Of a stretch of DNA of 8,912 nucleotides, positions 6,347 to 8,912 are shown piece by piece. This stretch comes from Cellulomonas sp. (GTDB lineage Bacteria > Actinomycetota > Actinomycetes > Actinomycetales > Cellulomonadaceae), in contig JAPSIJ010000077.1 in the NCBI GenBank assembly GCA_031178805.1, forward strand, positions 1 through 8,912. Reading direction: 5' to 3'. Each line of letters starts with the position of its first letter. The stretch's first letter is position 1. Made by a program: the position numbers and the translations under genes. The notes beneath the pieces were generated by a model. It saw only the letters and a list, made by a program, of their open reading frames with translations, was not told the origin of the DNA and did no database searches.

Positions 6347-6387
6347 GGGGCGCGCAACGGGGCGCGCACCGCGGCCGGGACACCCGG
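6347..6387 (+). repeat. Direct repeat and hairpins in the lipoprotein mRNA leader
   Basis: GGGGCGCGCA occurs at 6347-6356 and again at 6359-6368, a 12-bp period. The same stretch can fold as GCGCGC (6350-6355) with GCGCGC (6362-6367) around a 6-nt loop. A second hairpin, CCGGG-ACA-CCCGG, occupies 6375-6387, 21 nt before the AGGAG. They match no riboswitch class I know; an effect on translation is possible. Confidence 0.35.
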
Positions 6388-6418
6388 ACCGGTCGACGAC
6401 GAGAAGCAGGAGTGTCGC

Positions 6419-7495
6419 GTGAAGAAGATCATCCGAGTGGCCGCCCTGAGCGGGGCCGTCGCGCTCGCCCTCGCCGCCTGCGGCAGCGCGCCGGAGGAGT
6501 CCGACGAGACCGCCGGCGCCGGTGCCGGCGGCTCCGACTTCAAGGCCTGCATGGTCTCCGACTCGGGCGGCTTCGAGGACAAGTCCTTCAACCAGTCCGG
6601 TGCCGAGGGCCTGCAGCGCGCCGAGGACGAGCTCGGCATCGAGGCCGTCACGGTCGAGTCGGCCGCCGAGACCGACTTCACCCCGAACGTCGAGGCCCTG
6701 GTCTCCCAGGACTGCAACCTCGTCATCGGCGTCGGCTTCCTGCTCGCGGACGCGCTGACCGCGGCGGCCGAGGCGAACCCCGACGTCGAGTTCGCGCTGA
6801 TCGACTCCGGCTTCAACGCCGAGGGCCTGGAGAACGCCAAGCCGCTGCTGTTCAACACGCAGGAGGCCGCGTACCTGGCCGGCTACGTCGCCGCCGGCAC
6901 GTCGACCACGGGCACCGTCGCCACCTTCGGCGGCATCCAGCTCCCGTCCGTGTCGATCTTCATGGACGGCTTCGTCGACGGCGTCGCGAAGTACAACGAG
7001 GACAACGGCGCGGACGTCAAGGTCCTCGGCTGGGACAAGGAGGCCCAGACGGGCTCCTTCACCGGTGACTTCGAGAACCAGACCAACGGCCAGAACATCG
7101 CCAAGGGCTTCATCGACCAGGGCGCGGACGTCATCATGCCGGTCGCCGGCCCGGTCGGCCTGGGTGCCGCCGCCGCCGCGCAGCAGGCCGGCGACGTCGC
7201 GATCGTCGGCGTCGACGCCGACTGGTTCGAGACCTCGCCCGACTACTCCTCCATCGTCCTGACCTCGGTCATGAAGGAGATCGGCCAGGCGGTGTTCGAC
7301 ACCGTGCAGGAGGCCTCCGAGGGCAACTTCACCTCCGAGCCGTACGTCGGCACGCTGGAGAACGAGGGCATCGGCATCGCCCCGTTCCACGACTACGACG
7401 AGAAGGTCCCCGCCGAGGTGAAGACCGCGGTCGAGGAGCTCGCCGCGCAGATCACCTCCGGTGAGCTGGTCGTGGAGTCCCCGAGCCAGAACTGA
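6419..7495 (+). CDS. Bmp/PnrA-type nucleoside-binding lipoprotein of an ABC importer
   Basis: Extracytoplasmic solute-binding protein that should capture nucleosides and hand them to the ABC transporter encoded downstream. The 358-residue product has a lipoprotein signal: basic MKKIIR, a hydrophobic core, and the lipobox LAAC with C21 as the lipidated residue. A flexible Gly/Ala/Glu-rich linker (22-40) follows, then the Bmp fold. Family motifs seen are SDSGGFEDKSFNQSG (47-61), GVGFLLADA (104-112), the hinge region FENQTNGQNIAKGF (218-231), PVGLGA (245-250) and VGVDADWF (263-270), whose Asp residues resemble ligand-binding positions in PnrA-like proteins. C44 and C99 could form a disulfide outside the cell. 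The start is GTG, with AGGAG (6408-6412) six bases upstream. Known members bind purine or other nucleosides; sugar binding is less likely. A strong hairpin separates it from the ATPase gene. Confidence 0.92.
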   Translation: MKKIIRVAALSGAVALALAACGSAPEESDETAGAGAGGSDFKACMVSDSGGFEDKSFNQSGAEGLQRAEDELGIEAVTVESAAETDFTPNVEALVSQDCNLVIGVGFLLADALTAAAEANPDVEFALIDSGFNAEGLENAKPLLFNTQEAAYLAGYVAAGTSTTGTVATFGGIQLPSVSIFMDGFVDGVAKYNEDNGADVKVLGWDKEAQTGSFTGDFENQTNGQNIAKGFIDQGADVIMPVAGPVGLGAAAAAQQAGDVAIVGVDADWFETSPDYSSIVLTSVMKEIGQAVFDTVQEASEGNFTSEPYVGTLENEGIGIAPFHDYDEKVPAEVKTAVEELAAQITSGELVVESPSQN

Positions 7496-7500
7496 CGCAC

Positions 7501-7547
7501 CGCACCACGGTGGCCCGGGCAGCGTGCCTGCCCGGGCCACCGGTGCG
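7501..7547 (+). terminator. Strong hairpin between lipoprotein and ATPase genes
   Basis: A 13-bp perfect stem pairs 7509-7521 with 7529-7541 around a 7-nt loop. An outer 6-bp stem, CGCACC (7501-7506) with GGTGCG (7542-7547), adds to it across a 2-nt bulge. It begins five bases after the lipoprotein stop. No T-run follows. It could terminate most transcripts, or protect the 3' end of the lipoprotein mRNA. Confidence 0.7.
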
Positions 7548-7600
7548 TCTCGACCCGTGCACCCGGGACCCGCGGCTGTGTCGGGCCGCCTGGATTGCCC

Positions 7601-7612
7601 TAGTGTGCGCAC
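7601..7612 (+). promoter_or_regulatory. Possible separate promoter of the ABC ATPase gene
   Basis: TAGTGT (7601-7606) fits TANNNT and overlaps the 8-bp palindrome GTGCGCAC (7605-7612). A start near 7613 would leave a leader of about 27 nt containing GAAGGAG. No clear -35 is visible. Its place after the hairpin suggests the ATPase and permeases can be transcribed apart from the binding protein. Confidence 0.4.
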
Positions 7613-7639
7613 GACGACCGACCGAAGGAGCAGGCCCAC

Positions 7640-8912
<1,273 letters not shown>

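Noticed and set aside
6322..6418. Purine or other known riboswitch in the lipoprotein leader
   Set aside because: The leader is GC-rich with two small hairpins; I see no three-way junction or conserved core of the purine, PRPP or preQ1 classes.

Overview
The window is ordinary chromosomal DNA of a very GC-rich actinobacterium. The evidence is almost exclusive G/C at codon third positions, frequent GTG starts, TANNNT-type -10 elements placed for leaderless transcription, and actinobacterial-style protein sequences. Genus and order cannot be fixed by reading alone. I see no phage, transposon, CRISPR, toxin-antitoxin or defence genes and no rRNA or tRNA. Nothing here looks like a wholly new system. 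The interest lies in the control regions and the gene order.

Left part, minus strand (7-3527): a complete succinate dehydrogenase operon read right to left as sdhC, sdhD, sdhA, sdhB. The C/D and A/B pairs overlap by one base (TGATG); a 43-base gap separates sdhD from sdhA. All expected flavin, iron-sulfur and active-site residues are visible, so this is an intact menaquinone-linked TCA/respiratory complex II. Its promoter lies in a 205-base divergent region (3528-3732). That region carries two near-identical 9-mers exactly 21 bp apart over the likely -10 and start, and a CRP/GlxR-like site further upstream.

Middle part, plus strand (3733-6143): a monofunctional mannose-1-phosphate guanylyltransferase (GDP-mannose supply) and an M20D-type metal-dependent amidohydrolase. 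Each has its own TANNNT box exactly 7 nt before the start codon and no Shine-Dalgarno sequence, the signature of leaderless mRNAs. A GC-rich hairpin directly after the amidohydrolase probably ends transcription.

Right part, plus strand (6144-8912): a structured 275-base control region, then a Bmp/PnrA-type nucleoside-binding lipoprotein. A 13-bp perfect hairpin and a second probable promoter follow. Last comes the first 424 codons of a two-domain nucleoside ABC ATPase that runs off the window. Lipoprotein and ATPase would be the capture and motor parts of a purine/pyrimidine nucleoside importer; the permeases should lie just beyond the right edge. Other actinobacteria keep sdhCDAB near nucleoside salvage genes (cdd, deoA, add in Mycobacterium tuberculosis), so the window probably sits at one end of a conserved respiration and nucleoside-salvage neighbourhood.
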